Assembly: GCF_009937765.1 (NCBI RefSeq)
Contig: NZ_CP047089.1
Coordinates: 990,272 to 1,054,271, forward strand
Direction of reading: 5' to 3'
DNA length: 64,000 nt
Source of the DNA: Bacillus pumilus
Lineage (GTDB): Bacteria > Bacillota > Bacilli > Bacillales > Bacillaceae
In this document: one piece after another, positions 8,204 through 17,866 of the stretch
How positions within the stretch are numbered: position 1 is the first letter of the stretch
Layout of the letters: every line of letters begins with the position of its first letter
The notes under the pieces: model-generated
What the model saw: only the letters and a program-made list of their open reading frames with translations
What the model was told of the DNA's origin: nothing
Database searches by the model: none
Position numbers and translations under genes: made by a program

Positions 8204-9592
8204 GTGGCTCAAAAGGAATTAAAAAGAGGGTTAAGTGCGCGCCATATTCAAATGATCGCACTCGGCGGCACGATTGGTGTTGGCTTATTTATGGGGTCAG
8301 CCAAGGCCATTCAATGGACAGGTCCATCGGTTCTTCTCGCGTACGCAGTATGTGGTATCTTTATCTTTTTTATTATGCGTGCGATGGGAGAAATGTTATA
8401 CGTTGAACCGAGTACAGGTTCATTTGCTACATTCGGTCATCAATATATTCATCCGCTTGCGGGGTATATGACAGCTTGGAGTAACTGGTTCCAGTGGGTC
8501 ATTGTCGGGATGTCGGAAATTATTGCCGTAGGCGCTTATATGAAATATTGGTTCCCAGAGCTGCCAGCGTGGATTCCAGGATTAATTGCGATGATTATTT
8601 TGGGAGCGGCCAATTTGATTTCGGTTAAATCGTTCGGTGAGTTCGAATTTTGGTTTGCCATGATCAAGATTGTGACGATTATTTTAATGATCATTGCAGG
8701 TCTAGGCATTATTTTCTTCGGATTTGGAAATGGCGGAACGCCTATTGGATTGTCTAATCTGTGGGCACACGGCGGATTCTTTACAGGTGGATTTACCGGA
8801 TTCTTGTTTGCATTGTCGCTCGTCATTGCTGCCTATCAGGGTGTAGAGCTGATTGGGATTACAGCAGGTGAAGCGCAAAATCCAGAAAAGACGCTGACCA
8901 ATGCCATCAAAAGTATCATCTGGCGTATTTTGATTTTCTATATCGGCGCGATCTTTGTCATTGTGACAGTGTACCCTTGGGATCAGCTGAATACCCTTGG
9001 CAGTCCATTTGTGGCGACGTTTGCGAAAATTGGAATTACAGCCGCCGCTGGTATTATTAACTTTGTTGTCATTACAGCAGCGATGTCCGGCTGTAATAGT
9101 GGGATTTTCAGTGCGGGACGTATGCTTTATACATTAGGTGTGAACGGGCAGGCGCCTGCTTTCTTCACCAAAATTTCGAAGAATGGTGTGCCGTATTTTG
9201 GAACATTGGCTGTGCTGATTGGTTTAGCGATAGGAGTTGTTCTCAATTACGTTGCGCCACCAAACATTTTCGTCTATGTGTATAGTGCGAGTGTACTTCC
9301 GGGTATGGTGCCATGGTTTGTGATTTTGATTAGTCATATCAGTTTTAGAAAGGCGAAGGGAGCTGCGCTTGATCAGCATCCATTCAAGATGCCACTAGCT
9401 CCGTTTTCTAATTATCTGACAATCGGTTTCTTACTGATGGTGCTTGTATTTATGCTCATTAATCAGGATACGCGTATTTCTCTGATTGTGGCAATTGGGT
9501 TCTTAATTGTAGTAGCGCTTAGCTTCTATGTCTTTGGGATCGGGAAACGGAAACCGATTGAAACAGCTTCTTCTGATCAAACGGTAAAATAA
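8204..9592 (+). CDS. Amino-acid permease, APC family (AapA/YtnA/CycA type)
   Basis: A 462-residue, twelve-helix APC transporter. The start GTG at 8204 is preceded by GAGGGGGAAG. The N-terminal [27 protein letters not shown] and the helix-6 block [19 protein letters not shown] are diagnostic of the AAT subfamily. The closest remembered relatives are the B. subtilis AapA/YtnA group and E. coli CycA, which import small neutral amino acids such as alanine, serine (D-forms included) and glycine. The substrate is inferred from family only. It is monocistronic between a leader of about 200 bases and a shared terminator. Confidence 0.88.
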   Translation: MAQKELKRGLSARHIQMIALGGTIGVGLFMGSAKAIQWTGPSVLLAYAVCGIFIFFIMRAMGEMLYVEPSTGSFATFGHQYIHPLAGYMTAWSNWFQWVIVGMSEIIAVGAYMKYWFPELPAWIPGLIAMIILGAANLISVKSFGEFEFWFAMIKIVTIILMIIAGLGIIFFGFGNGGTPIGLSNLWAHGGFFTGGFTGFLFALSLVIAAYQGVELIGITAGEAQNPEKTLTNAIKSIIWRILIFYIGAIFVIVTVYPWDQLNTLGSPFVATFAKIGITAAAGIINFVVITAAMSGCNSGIFSAGRMLYTLGVNGQAPAFFTKISKNGVPYFGTLAVLIGLAIGVVLNYVAPPNIFVYVYSASVLPGMVPWFVILISHISFRKAKGAALDQHPFKMPLAPFSNYLTIGFLLMVLVFMLINQDTRISLIVAIGFLIVVALSFYVFGIGKRKPIETASSDQTVK

Positions 9593-9594
9593 CC

Positions 9595-9629
9595 AAAGCC
9601 TTGCGGGATGGACCGCAAGGCTTTTTTTG
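9595..9629. terminator. Bidirectional terminator between permease and glpQ
   Basis: AAGCCTTGCGG and CCGCAAGGCTT pair around a short loop with A and T runs on the two sides, serving the convergent genes. Confidence 0.9.
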
Positions 9630-9630
9630 T

Positions 9631-10512
9631 TTAGAGCGAAGCTTTTACACGGTTGAAGACATCTGGAAAGTTGGTGAAAAGACCGGTGACGCCGTATTGC
9701 AGTAATCGGGTCATGTCTGCTTCGGTGTTGACCGTATATGGGTGGAGGAGGAGTCCATGGCTTCTGACCTGTTGCACGTTTTCAAGTGTCAATGCTCTAA
9801 AATTCGGTCCGACCCCCACTGCATAGGATTTGATGAAGTCGAGCTGGTCATCTGTGATGGACGTCATTTGGGTTCTGTCTAAAAGCTGTACTTTTGGAAG
9901 GTGCGGGGCTAATTTCTGTAGCTTTAGCAGGCTGTCTTGGCTAAAGGATTGAATGATGACCTGCCCTTTTCTTGTGTGTTTCCCGAGAAGATGATGTTTT
10001 TTTAGGGTCGCCAATAGCTTTTCTTCCATTTGCGGATAGATGTCTGGTTTTTTTGTTTCAATATAATAATTTTCTCGTTTGCCAAAATAGCGCAGTACTT
10101 CATCTAATGTGAGGACTCGCTGTCCGATATAGTTGGCATTTTGTCTGTCAGGATTGGCTTCGTTAAACCAAGTACCAGCATCCAGCTGTTTGATTTCAGC
10201 AAGTGTCAGGTCTTTGACCGAGCCCGTTCCGTTTGTGGTGCGGTCAACGGTTTCATCGTGCATGACGATGAGATGGCCATCCTTTGTCATTTGAAGGTCG
10301 AGTTCGAGGTAATCGGCATTCATCTTTGTGGCGAGTTTGTAAGAAGCCAGGGTATGCTCTGGTGCATACCCTGATGCTCCGCGATGTGCAACGGTTAGAA
10401 TACGATCTGGAGATAAAAGATGTTCATGTGCCGATACGGTGGCCGGCACCCACGCAATAGACAGTAAAGCAAAAGAGAGCAACACGAAAGCAAGTAATCT
10501 ACTTTTCTTCAT
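9631..10512 (-). CDS. glpQ: Glycerophosphodiester phosphodiesterase, secreted
   Basis: GlpQ hydrolyses glycerophosphodiesters from phospholipids or teichoic acid to glycerol-3-phosphate and an alcohol. The 293-residue protein has a signal peptide (K-K-S-R, hydrophobic core, likely cut after VSA near residue 28) and then a TIM-barrel GDPD domain. AHRGASGYAPEHT carries the first catalytic histidine and the metal Glu, and LELDLQMTKDGHLIVMHDE carries the second. AAAGGAGG precedes the ATG. It lies 92 bases downstream of glpT on the same strand, as in the B. subtilis glpTQ operon. Confidence 0.95.
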   Translation of the reverse strand: MKKSRLLAFVLLSFALLSIAWVPATVSAHEHLLSPDRILTVAHRGASGYAPEHTLASYKLATKMNADYLELDLQMTKDGHLIVMHDETVDRTTNGTGSVKDLTLAEIKQLDAGTWFNEANPDRQNANYIGQRVLTLDEVLRYFGKRENYYIETKKPDIYPQMEEKLLATLKKHHLLGKHTRKGQVIIQSFSQDSLLKLQKLAPHLPKVQLLDRTQMTSITDDQLDFIKSYAVGVGPNFRALTLENVQQVRSHGLLLHPYTVNTEADMTRLLQYGVTGLFTNFPDVFNRVKASL

Positions 10513-10604
10513 ATTTTATCCTCCTTTTACGGTAACTGCCTTCATCATAAGAAATAGATGTAAAGAGCATGTTGGGCGGATATGAATCTTTTATGTGATT
10601 TTCA

Positions 10605-11939
10605 TTAAGCTTGCTCTACGCGTTTTCCTGTATTCCATGTCATCGCGAGGAAAACAATCGCAAGCACACAAGAACCAACCAGTAAAATAAATCCTCCTGT
10701 CCAGTCGTAATGATCTACGACAACGCCCATCATCGCATTGGCGAAGGCAGAGCCGCCAATATAGCCGAAAAAGCCAGTGAGTCCGGCCGCAGTGCCAGCC
10801 GCTTTTTTAGGAGCGAGGTCAATGGCTTGAAGTCCAATGAGCATGACAGGTCCGTAAATTAAAAAGCCGATGCTGATAAGGGCGATGTTATCGACCATTG
10901 GATTGCCAGCAGGGTTTAACCAGTAAACAAGCACCGCAATTAACACCCCAGCCATAAAGAGGACGCCTGCTGGTGCGCGGCGGCTTCTAAAGAATCGGTC
11001 ACTAATCCACCCGCACAATAATGTGCCAGGAATGCCTGCATATTCATAAAGAAAATATGACCAGCGGGAATGCTCTGGTGAAAAGCCTTTAGCTTCTGTT
11101 AAGTAGGTCGGCGCCCAGTCTACGACACCGTAACGGACGAAGTACACAAAGACGTTGGCAATGGCGATATACCAAAGGAATTTATTGTTGAGCACATACT
11201 TAAATAAGATCTCTTTCACTGTTAATTCTTTTTCTTGATCTTCATACTGCTGTGCCGGATAGTCATTGCGATATTCCTCGATTGGCGGAAGACCAGTAGA
11301 TTGCGGTGTATCTCGGACGAGAAGAATGATCACGAAGGAGACGATAATGGCAATGATGGCAGGGAAGAAGAAGATACTTTTCCATGTTGCAAACAGTACG
11401 ATTCCTAAGGTGATGAGTGGTGCAAGAATTCCCCCGCCGATATTGTGAGCGACGTTCCAAATGGACATTTTCGTTCCACGTTCACTAACCGAAAACCAAT
11501 GCGCCATCGTCCGTCCACATGGCGGCCACCCCATGCCTTGGAACCAGCCGTTTAAAAACATGAATAAGAACATGATCCATACACTTGACGTCACCCATGG
11601 AAATGAGACAAATAGGATATTGATAAGGGCTGATAAAAAGAGTCCGGTGGCTAAAAAATATCTTGGATTACAGCGGTCTGAGATCATCCCCATGATGAAT
11701 TTACTAAAGCCATAAGCGATGGAGACAGCCGCGAGTACAAAGCCTAATTCACTTTTCGTGAACCCTTCTTCTTGTAGATATGGAATAGCAAAAGCGAAAT
11801 TTTTCCGCAGCAAATAATAGCCAGCATACCCGATAAAGATGCCTAAAAAGACTTGCAGCCGCAGTTTCTTATAGGTCTCATCTGTTTTGGCATCATCGAG
11901 CCTGTCGATATGCGGAGCGGGTTTAAACCATTTGAACAT
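10605..11939 (-). CDS. glpT: Glycerol-3-phosphate:phosphate antiporter
   Basis: GlpT imports glycerol-3-phosphate in exchange for phosphate, so it takes up what GlpQ releases. The protein is 444 residues with twelve membrane segments of the organophosphate antiporter branch of the [22 protein letters not shown] in helix 1 carries the substrate-binding arginine. The start was placed at 11939 because GGAGG sits six bases upstream; the frame is open nine codons further. A hairpin and a cre-like site lie upstream. In B. subtilis glpTQ expression needs the antiterminator GlpP. Confidence 0.95.
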   Translation of the reverse strand: MFKWFKPAPHIDRLDDAKTDETYKKLRLQVFLGIFIGYAGYYLLRKNFAFAIPYLQEEGFTKSELGFVLAAVSIAYGFSKFIMGMISDRCNPRYFLATGLFLSALINILFVSFPWVTSSVWIMFLFMFLNGWFQGMGWPPCGRTMAHWFSVSERGTKMSIWNVAHNIGGGILAPLITLGIVLFATWKSIFFFPAIIAIIVSFVIILLVRDTPQSTGLPPIEEYRNDYPAQQYEDQEKELTVKEILFKYVLNNKFLWYIAIANVFVYFVRYGVVDWAPTYLTEAKGFSPEHSRWSYFLYEYAGIPGTLLCGWISDRFFRSRRAPAGVLFMAGVLIAVLVYWLNPAGNPMVDNIALISIGFLIYGPVMLIGLQAIDLAPKKAAGTAAGLTGFFGYIGGSAFANAMMGVVVDHYDWTGGFILLVGSCVLAIVFLAMTWNTGKRVEQA

Positions 11940-11977
11940 AAAGATCCTCCTTTTTTCGTTGTCCAATTGACTGAAGC

Positions 11978-12012
11978 AAAAGTACGAGATCAGCGTTTGA
12001 TCTTGTACTTTT
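11978..12012 (-). promoter_or_regulatory. Leader hairpin upstream of glpT (possible GlpP target)
   Basis: AAAAGTACAAGATCAA and a near-complementary TGATCTCGTACTTTT form a long stem in the glpT leader, ending in Ts. B. subtilis glp leaders contain a terminator opened by GlpP bound to glycerol-3-phosphate. The match is structural, not a proven sequence match. Confidence 0.5.
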
Positions 12013-12028
12013 TAAGAGACAAAAGAAT

Positions 12029-12042
12029 TGATAACGCTTTCT
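12029..12042 (-). promoter_or_regulatory. cre-like site upstream of glpT
   Basis: Read on the minus strand it is AGAAAGCGTTATCA, which fits the CcpA consensus TGWAANCGNTNWCA at all but the first base. It suggests glucose repression of glpTQ. Confidence 0.55.
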
Positions 12043-12127
12043 TTTGTACTCCCATCATATCGGAAGGAAAAGATGTTTATGATGAGGCTTTTGTCATTAT
12101 TTTGGAAAAACAGTTCATCAAGTAACG

Positions 12128-12157
12128 AAAAAAAATCCGCACAATGGCGGATTTTTC
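12128..12157. terminator. Terminator downstream of lipoprotein gene
   Basis: AATCCGC and GCGGATT pair around ACAATG with A/T runs on both sides. It ends the minus-strand lipoprotein transcript just before the glpT promoter region. Confidence 0.85.
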
Positions 12158-12165
12158 ATTAGCTG

Positions 12166-12939
12166 TTATAGAGACACATTAATTTTCGCAGATTTTTTTA
12201 GTTTTTCAATTTCTTTTTGAACTTCTTTCTGCTTTTCTTGAGATTCTAGCTGTTTTTTAATTTGTGATTTAACCTCTTTGTACTCTGGTGCTTTTTGCTT
12301 TTGTTTTTTCATTTCATCAGCGTATTGATCATAGTACGTTTTGACATCCTTTTCAGAGACGGATGCTGATTTGATTTCTTTGTCGACATACTGGCTGTAT
12401 TTGATGCTGTCGGCAATGTCACTTTTCAGCTGATCCATGGTGAGTCCGCTTTTCTTAAGGGCTTCTTCAAATTGAGCGTTGTCTTTAAATTGTTTCTTTT
12501 CTTCTTTTAACTGTTTATCTACCTCTTTGTCAGAGGCTTTGATGCCCTTCTTCTCAGCATCTTGCAGGATGAGCTCTTGACCTACGAGCGCATCAATGGT
12601 TTGTTTCTTAACTGCTTTTGCGCCTTCTTTAGATGTTGGGTCTTGCCCAGATTGCTGAAGCTGTCCTTGAATGGTTGATAAAGCGCTATTATATTCATTA
12701 CCTGTGATTTTGTCTTGGTTGACGGTCGCAACGACCTTTTGATCATCGATTTTTTGTGCGTCTAATTTCTTTTGCATCTCTTCCATTTGCTTTTGCTGTT
12801 CTTTTTGGTCAGCCTGTGTAGTTTCCTTGTTTTTGGCTGAATCGTTTTGCTTATCTTGTTGGGCATCGTTTGACGAGCAGGCTGCAAGTCCAACAGATAA
12901 CAAACAAGCGATGAGTGTGTATGATACCTTTTTCATCAT
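12166..12939 (-). CDS. SurA-N-like lipoprotein (putative extracytoplasmic chaperone)
   Basis: A 257-residue lipoprotein: lipobox LAAC with the modified cysteine at residue 21, then a low-complexity linker rich in D, Q, K and E (residues 24-65). A SurA N-terminal-like helical domain follows (VATVNQDKITGNEYNSALS..., KKQTIDALVGQELILQDAEKKGIKASDKEVDKQL). It resembles PrsA but lacks an obvious parvulin isomerase domain and is shorter than PrsA (about 290 residues). It probably sits on the outer face of the membrane and helps fold exported proteins, which is inferred. Monocistronic. Confidence 0.8.
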   Translation of the reverse strand: MMKKVSYTLIACLLSVGLAACSSNDAQQDKQNDSAKNKETTQADQKEQQKQMEEMQKKLDAQKIDDQKVVATVNQDKITGNEYNSALSTIQGQLQQSGQDPTSKEGAKAVKKQTIDALVGQELILQDAEKKGIKASDKEVDKQLKEEKKQFKDNAQFEEALKKSGLTMDQLKSDIADSIKYSQYVDKEIKSASVSEKDVKTYYDQYADEMKKQKQKAPEYKEVKSQIKKQLESQEKQKEVQKEIEKLKKSAKINVSL

Positions 12940-13077
12940 TTTCTCTCCCTTCGGTATGAGAACATCTAGTGCGCATTCTAACCGTTTTTTAGGAAAAATA
13001 AAACCGTACAGACAATTTGTTAGCGGATTGACATGTTTTTTATCTGTTTGTCCTCATTTTGTCTTCTCATAGTCATC

Positions 13078-15141
13078 TCATGACAAACTCAATTGTGCCA
13101 TTGCTTCGTCGATATCGGTGATTGGCTGGCGGCAGCTGTAGTTTTCACAAATATACACGGTGGTTTTGCCATCGATTGTTTTGTAATCTTTTGTAAAGGG
13201 CGCGAGTTTTGCTAATTCCTGGCCTGTTTCGGCAGTCAATATGATATCAAATGGCATGAAGCGTTTTTGAAGCGCCTGTAAAAGCTGTTCTTTTTGAGGG
13301 TCGCCATTTTTTCCGAGAATGATGATTTCTCTTTTCGTTGCATATTGAGCGAGAAGCCCTTGCAGAAATGCTGTATGACCGCTTGGATAGGAAGAAACAT
13401 CGACATAAAAGGCTTGGAACATCTGCTCTAATGTGTCCAGCCAATCCTGACGTCCGGTCAGTCTGCTTAGTATGAGAAGGTGCTTGAGTGCGGTGCTGTT
13501 GCCAGAAGGCATGGCACCGTCGTACACTTCTTTTTCTCGAACGATGAGCGCTTCCGCATCTGATCCTGAGAAGAAAAAGCCCCCTTTTTCCTTGTCCCAA
13601 AACAGTTCAAACATGTTCTCGGCAATGGCTGTTGCCTTTTCCAGCCATGCTAATTCAAAGGTCGCTTCGTATAAAGACATATACGCTTTTAGCATATGCG
13701 CATAATCCTCGATAAAGCCGAGATGCTTGACGTCACCTTCTCTATATCGGACCATGAGACGATCATGTTGGACGAGGTGTGTTTCTAGAAAAGAGATCGC
13801 CTGTTTTGCCATACGGATGGCTTCCTCTGCATCAAAGACCCTTCCTGTTTTGGCGAGCGCAGAGATCATGAGCGCATTCCATGATGTGAGCACTTTGTCA
13901 TCGACAAGTGGCGCGGGTCGCTGCTGTCTGACAGATTGTAAAATGTATCGGGCTTCTTGCAGCTTAGACTGGAGCGTTTGGTCATCAATTGAAAAAGAGG
14001 CCTTGATGTCATCAAAAGAGGTGGAAATGGTATGAGGGATGTTCTCCCCTTCAAAGTTCCCCTCATCTGTGATGTGGTAGACAGCGCAGAATAATGCGCC
14101 GAGGTCCTCGCCTAAATGAGTCATGATTTCATCTTTTGACCAGACATAAAATTGTCCTTCTTTCCCCTCAGAATCTGCATCTATCGCTGAATAAAAAGAG
14201 CCATCCGGATTCATCATATCTCTTTTGATAAAGTGAATTAGGCGGTGGACAAGCTTTTCATATGTAGGTTGTTGAGTGAGCTGATACGCTTCTGTGTAAG
14301 CCTCCATGAGCAAGGCGTTATCATACAGCATCTTTTCAAAATGCGGCACAAGCCATTTTTCGTCTGTTGAATAACGAGAAAAACCTGAACCGACATGGTC
14401 GTATATACCGCCATTTGCGATTCCATCTAACGTTTTCGTGACTGCATATAGCGCATTTTCCTGCCCAGTCCATTCGTAATAGCGCATCAAGAATGAAAGC
14501 ATATGAGGTGCCGGGAATTTTGGCGCAGTGCCGAACCCGCCGTGCAGCGTATCAAAACTGCTCATGAGCTGATAATAGGCTTTGTGGATCGTCTCTTGGG
14601 TGAGCGTATTCTCTGTCTGCCCTGCTGCTTTGATCCGCAGATTATTTGTCGCCTTCTCTGCCAATGATTCGATATGATCGCGATCGTTGTGATATGCGTC
14701 TAGCAGTTGTGTCAGAGCTTCGATAAAGCCAGGGCGTCCGTAAGCACTTCTTTTTGGAAAATACGTCCCCGCATAAAAAGGCTTTTGATCAGGCGTGACA
14801 AACACGTTGAGCGGCCAGCCGCCTTGCCCCGTCATCATCTGACAAACAGACATATACATCGAATCGATATCTGGACGCTCCTCACGATCGACTTTGATTG
14901 AAATGAAATGCTCATTTAAGATGTCAGCAACTTGCTGATCTTCGAAGCTTTCATGTGCCATGACATGACACCAGTGGCAAGTGGCATAACCGATGCTGAC
15001 AAGCACTGGCTTATTTTCACGTTTGGCTTTGTCAAATGCTTCTTGCCCCCACGGATACCAGTGTACTGGGTTGTGGGCGTGTTGAAGGAGGTATGGTGAT
15101 TTTTCCGTGATGAGTGGGTTGGGTGTTTGGTTATTTGACAT
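13078..15141 (-). CDS. yyaL: Thioredoxin-fold DUF255 protein (YyaL, SSP411 family)
   Basis: A 687-residue cytosolic protein. The N-terminal 160 residues are a DUF255 thioredoxin-like domain with the CxxC motif [10 protein letters not shown] (Cys55, Cys58), and the rest is an (alpha/alpha)6 barrel resembling N-acylglucosamine 2-epimerases/glycosidases ([33 protein letters not shown]). Length and both domains match B. subtilis YyaL and mammalian spermatogenesis-associated protein 20. The function is not established; a redox or sugar-related role is inferred from fold. Monocistronic. Confidence 0.93.
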   Translation of the reverse strand: MSNNQTPNPLITEKSPYLLQHAHNPVHWYPWGQEAFDKAKRENKPVLVSIGYATCHWCHVMAHESFEDQQVADILNEHFISIKVDREERPDIDSMYMSVCQMMTGQGGWPLNVFVTPDQKPFYAGTYFPKRSAYGRPGFIEALTQLLDAYHNDRDHIESLAEKATNNLRIKAAGQTENTLTQETIHKAYYQLMSSFDTLHGGFGTAPKFPAPHMLSFLMRYYEWTGQENALYAVTKTLDGIANGGIYDHVGSGFSRYSTDEKWLVPHFEKMLYDNALLMEAYTEAYQLTQQPTYEKLVHRLIHFIKRDMMNPDGSFYSAIDADSEGKEGQFYVWSKDEIMTHLGEDLGALFCAVYHITDEGNFEGENIPHTISTSFDDIKASFSIDDQTLQSKLQEARYILQSVRQQRPAPLVDDKVLTSWNALMISALAKTGRVFDAEEAIRMAKQAISFLETHLVQHDRLMVRYREGDVKHLGFIEDYAHMLKAYMSLYEATFELAWLEKATAIAENMFELFWDKEKGGFFFSGSDAEALIVREKEVYDGAMPSGNSTALKHLLILSRLTGRQDWLDTLEQMFQAFYVDVSSYPSGHTAFLQGLLAQYATKREIIILGKNGDPQKEQLLQALQKRFMPFDIILTAETGQELAKLAPFTKDYKTIDGKTTVYICENYSCRQPITDIDEAMAQLSLS

Positions 15142-15270
15142 GAGTCACCTGCTTTTCCATAATTAGTTTAATTTCATCTTAAATTTCTTAAGGAGTAGAG
15201 ACTAAGTCAGAATTTGAGTGTATCATTTTGTTAAAATATAGGTTGCTATTTTAGAATGTGGGGAGTTCTG

Positions 15271-15501
15271 ATGTCTAAAAAAATAATGAGCCATTTATCA
15301 TTACTATGCTTTGTAATAGGTGTTCTACTTTGGGTCCCTAATTGGATATTTGGATATGGAAGCGGAATCTGGTTAATGAATTATGTCTTAGGTCCAGTTG
15401 GTATTATATTAAGTATTTATGGTAGAAATTATCTTTATACGTTTTTAAACTTGCTCACTACATTTAGTTTCTTTATATTCATGTTTCTTGGATATCTCTG
15501 A
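15271..15501 (+). CDS. Small membrane protein, unassigned
   Basis: A 76-residue protein with three hydrophobic stretches (about residues 9-27, 34-50 and 57-75) and almost no soluble part. The ATG at 15271 follows GGGAG with five bases between; an upstream in-frame ATG at 15256 has no ribosome site. Not recognised as a named family. It is followed by another small gene on the same strand after 62 bases, possibly co-transcribed. Base composition is more AT-rich than the neighbouring yyaL. Confidence 0.6.
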   Translation: MSKKIMSHLSLLCFVIGVLLWVPNWIFGYGSGIWLMNYVLGPVGIILSIYGRNYLYTFLNLLTTFSFFIFMFLGYL

Positions 15502-15563
15502 TTGAGACATGCCGTATATTCGCTTATCTAATACAAAATAATGAGAACGAACGGAGAGATAAA

Positions 15564-15773
15564 ATGGACTATGATTATAAGAAAAAGGAAAAGAAAAACG
15601 GTAATTGTGTTATTTCTGTTAGAGATAGATGGGAGAATTCAATAATTGAATTTGAAAAAAAGCAACATCATATTGATATAGTGGTTAATTACCGTAATGA
15701 TAAGACAACGAAGTATTCAATACCAATAGAGATTTTTGAAAAAGTTTACGAAGATCTGCAAAGAGGTAATTGA
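15564..15773 (+). CDS. Small soluble protein, unassigned
   Basis: A 69-residue charged protein (MDYDYKKKEKKNGNCVISV...), with a predicted strand-rich middle (IIEFEKKQHHIDIVVNY) and a C-terminal helix. GGAGAGATAAA precedes the ATG. No family recognised. It lies 62 bases downstream of the small membrane-protein gene and both are AT-rich, so the pair may be one accessory unit. No terminator is evident before the convergent gene at 15904. Confidence 0.55.
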   Translation: MDYDYKKKEKKNGNCVISVRDRWENSIIEFEKKQHHIDIVVNYRNDKTTKYSIPIEIFEKVYEDLQRGN

Positions 15774-15903
15774 GGGAATTTTGGTTCCTTCGACTACCTG
15801 TTACATTTATATTCGCTTTTCTATTCATAACTTCAATTGATCTTTGTTAGGCTTCTACAATCTCTTATAGCACAACATTTTGATGTAATTTGTCAATTCT
15901 CCT

Positions 15904-16410
15904 CTACTTCTTCACTAAAACATATTGTAGGTGTTCTAATTCAAACATATCAATCAGTTCATCAATGTCTTTAAAAACGATATGGTTCCCAAATCGTTTT
16001 TTGCTTAGGTCAATTTCTATATCCAATTGATCATCCTTTTCTTTCGTTTCGAGTTCATTTAGACAAGAATAGATTTCGATGGTTTCTCCTGTTGACAGCT
16101 CTTTTTCAATGAATTGAAAAAGTGCACGAAGAGAATGAATGATGTCCAATTCATAAACAAAAGGATGTGTGAATTTGTTTCTTACCGTTTCATAGAAAGG
16201 ATCTAAATAATCAATGTGAATGCCTTCGAAATCCTCTTCTGTTTCGAATACTTCTATCAAAGGATCTTCTTTTTGATAGGTTTTGTGCTTTTTTTGTTTT
16301 TGATCAAACAATTTGATATTGAGTTCAGAGAGTGGTTTATAGGTAGGATTTTGACCAATGGTCCCAAGCGGCAGTTCTTTGTTTGATCCAATATAATGCT
16401 GTAAAGTCAT
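15904..16410 (-). CDS. Hypothetical acidic protein
   Basis: A 168-residue soluble protein, strongly acidic in its C-terminal half (LETKEKDDQLDIEIDLSKK, DELIDMFELEHLQYV). The start at 16410 (MTLQHYIGSN) has GAGGGCAACCT just upstream; seven more in-frame codons lead to an ATG without a ribosome site. No signal peptide, no membrane segment and no motif that I can name. It is transcribed away from the sulfur operon and convergent with the two small genes at 15.3-15.8 kb. Function unknown. Confidence 0.6.
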   Translation of the reverse strand: MTLQHYIGSNKELPLGTIGQNPTYKPLSELNIKLFDQKQKKHKTYQKEDPLIEVFETEEDFEGIHIDYLDPFYETVRNKFTHPFVYELDIIHSLRALFQFIEKELSTGETIEIYSCLNELETKEKDDQLDIEIDLSKKRFGNHIVFKDIDELIDMFELEHLQYVLVKK

Positions 16411-16529
16411 AGGTTGCCCTCTTTTCTTCAATGATTTCTCATTCGTTGATTATTTACTTTTTATCAATAAATGGTGGAATGTGCAATTCTTTTCACATAC
16501 GTTTTCTACAAAAGAAAAGGGCAAGTCGT

Positions 16530-16558
16530 TTGACTAAATACCGCTTAGGGTATACTAT
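16530..16558 (+). promoter_or_regulatory. Promoter and CstR operator of cstR
   Basis: TTGACT (16530-16535) and TACTAT (16553-16558) are 17 bases apart. Between them lies ATACC-GCTTAG-GGTAT (16538-16553), an interrupted palindrome with six central bases. The same half-sites and spacing recur before the next gene, so this is very likely the operator of the CstR-type repressor. Confidence 0.75.
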
Positions 16559-16583
16559 CTGTCATAGAAAGGAGTGCTTATTC

Positions 16584-16844
16584 ATGGAATATAATCAGCA
16601 GATGAAGAACCGTCTTCGCCGGATTGAGGGGCAGATTAAAGGAGTTCTTGCGATGATGGAGCAAGGCAAGGATTGCCGCGAGGTAGTCACGCAGCTATCT
16701 GCATCACGTAATGCCATAGATCGGGCAATGGGTGTGATTGTGAGTACAAATCTTGAGCAATGTGTTCGTGAAAGTCTTGAACAAGGCAAGGATACGGAAG
16801 GTCTTGTGAAAGAGGCAGTTGAGCTATTGGTGAAAAGCCGGTAA
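16584..16844 (+). CDS. cstR: Persulfide-sensing CsoR-family repressor (CstR/YrkD)
   Basis: An 86-residue all-helical DUF156 repressor. The start ATG at 16584 follows AAAGGAGTG; the open frame upstream has no ribosome site. Two cysteines lie at residues 31 (GKDCREV) and 60 (NLEQCVRE), the same numbers as in Staphylococcus aureus CstR. The copper-CsoR histidine four residues before the second cysteine is Asn here, which argues for persulfide rather than Cu(I) sensing. It probably represses itself and the sulfur genes through ATACC-N6-GGTAT sites. B. subtilis yrkD is the positional counterpart. Confidence 0.9.
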   Translation: MEYNQQMKNRLRRIEGQIKGVLAMMEQGKDCREVVTQLSASRNAIDRAMGVIVSTNLEQCVRESLEQGKDTEGLVKEAVELLVKSR

Positions 16845-16883
16845 GAAATTCCTCAGCCTTTGGAGGTTGACGGATTTTTTTAC

Positions 16884-16949
16884 TTGATGTAATATACCCT
16901 TACCGGTATATGTATATATTTTTTGATTTATATATACCCCCATAGGTAA
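16884..16949 (+). promoter_or_regulatory. Second sulfur-operon promoter with two CstR sites
   Basis: TTGATG (16884-16889) and TATATG (16907-16912) are 17 bases apart. ATACC-CTTACC-GGTAT (16894-16909) overlaps them, and ATACC-CCCATA-GGTAA (16934-16949) follows. Both share the six-base spacing of the site before cstR. A degenerate half-site (ATACCCCC) also occurs before the TusA-rhodanese gene near 17835. Confidence 0.7.
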
Positions 16950-16968
16950 TTGTTGGAGGAGGAGCAGA

Positions 16969-17451
16969 ATGGAAGAACAGAAAAAACGCACGACGATTGT
17001 GTTATTTAGTGGAGATTATGATAAAGCGATGGCAGCTTACATTATTGCCAATGGTGCAGCAGCCTATGATCACGAGGTGACCATTTTCCATACATTTTGG
17101 GGGTTGAATGCCTTGCGTAAGGATGAAATGGTACCGATGAAAAAAGGATTTTTAGAAAAAATGTTCGGCAAGATGATGCCGCGCGGGGCTGATCGCATGG
17201 GGATTTCCAAGATGAATTTTGCAGGAATGGGGCCGAAAATGATCAAGCATGTAATCAAAAAGCACAATGCCATGACCTTGCCGCAGCTCATTGAGATGGC
17301 GAAGGAGCAGGATATTAACCTCGTGGCATGTACAATGACGATGGATCTTTTAGGGCTGCAGGAGAAAGAATTATTGGATGACATTCAATATGCTGGTGTA
17401 GCGGCATATTTAGCAGAGGCTGAAATCGGACGTGTGAATTTATTTATCTAG
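16969..17451 (+). CDS. yrkE: DsrE/F-family sulfur-carrier-like protein (YrkE)
   Basis: A 160-residue DsrE-like protein: KRTTIVLFSGDYDKAMAAYIIANGAAAYDHEVTIFHTFWG is the family's N-terminal strand-helix block, and Cys121 in INLVACTMTMDLLG is the likely persulfide-carrying cysteine. The middle (KMFGKMMPRGADRMGISKMNFAGMG) is the YrkE-type insertion. Such proteins accept sulfane sulfur from rhodanese or TusA partners, both encoded downstream. GGAGGAGG precedes the ATG. First gene of the long transcript, 14 bases before the next. Confidence 0.9.
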   Translation: MEEQKKRTTIVLFSGDYDKAMAAYIIANGAAAYDHEVTIFHTFWGLNALRKDEMVPMKKGFLEKMFGKMMPRGADRMGISKMNFAGMGPKMIKHVIKKHNAMTLPQLIEMAKEQDINLVACTMTMDLLGLQEKELLDDIQYAGVAAYLAEAEIGRVNLFI

Positions 17452-17465
17452 TGAGGTGAAGCAAG

Positions 17466-17819
17466 ATGGTGCAAACGATTTTACTCATCATCGTAATTGG
17501 ATTACTCGTGAGCCGCTTTCTGCCGGTACGAGGTGTGAAGCAAATGGATGCAGCTCATATGAAAAAGAAGCTGAAAAGCAAAGGTCAACAGCTCATTGAT
17601 GTGCGATCTCCTACTGAATTTCAAACAAATCATATCAAAGGCTTTCAAAACATCCCGTTGTCTCATTTGAAGAAACGAGCTTCTCAGCTTGAGAAAAATG
17701 AAGAGGTCTATGTCATATGTCAAAGCGGAATGAGAAGTATGCAGGCAGCGAAAATATTGAAGAAGCAGGGATTTACTCAGATTACCAACATCAAGGGTGG
17801 CATGAATGCTTGGCATTAA
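17466..17819 (+). CDS. Membrane-anchored single-domain rhodanese
   Basis: A 117-residue protein: an N-terminal membrane helix (residues 3-19), then one rhodanese domain with LIDVRSPTEFQTNHIKGFQNIPL and active-site loop ICQSGMRS (Cys85). It would transfer sulfane sulfur at the inner face of the membrane. It resembles B. subtilis YqhL. As I recall the B. subtilis yrkEFHIJ order, no separate rhodanese stands here, so this would be an added member. GAGGTGAAGC precedes the ATG. The operon continues after 47 bases. Confidence 0.88.
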   Translation: MVQTILLIIVIGLLVSRFLPVRGVKQMDAAHMKKKLKSKGQQLIDVRSPTEFQTNHIKGFQNIPLSHLKKRASQLEKNEEVYVICQSGMRSMQAAKILKKQGFTQITNIKGGMNAWH

Positions 17820-17866
17820 ATACGCAACAAAATATACCCCCACCCCTATATTGAGGAGGACATGAC

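Noticed and set aside
16584-16844. Copper-sensing CsoR
   Set aside because: The histidine ligand is replaced by Asn and the neighbours are sulfur-relay genes, not copA or copZ.
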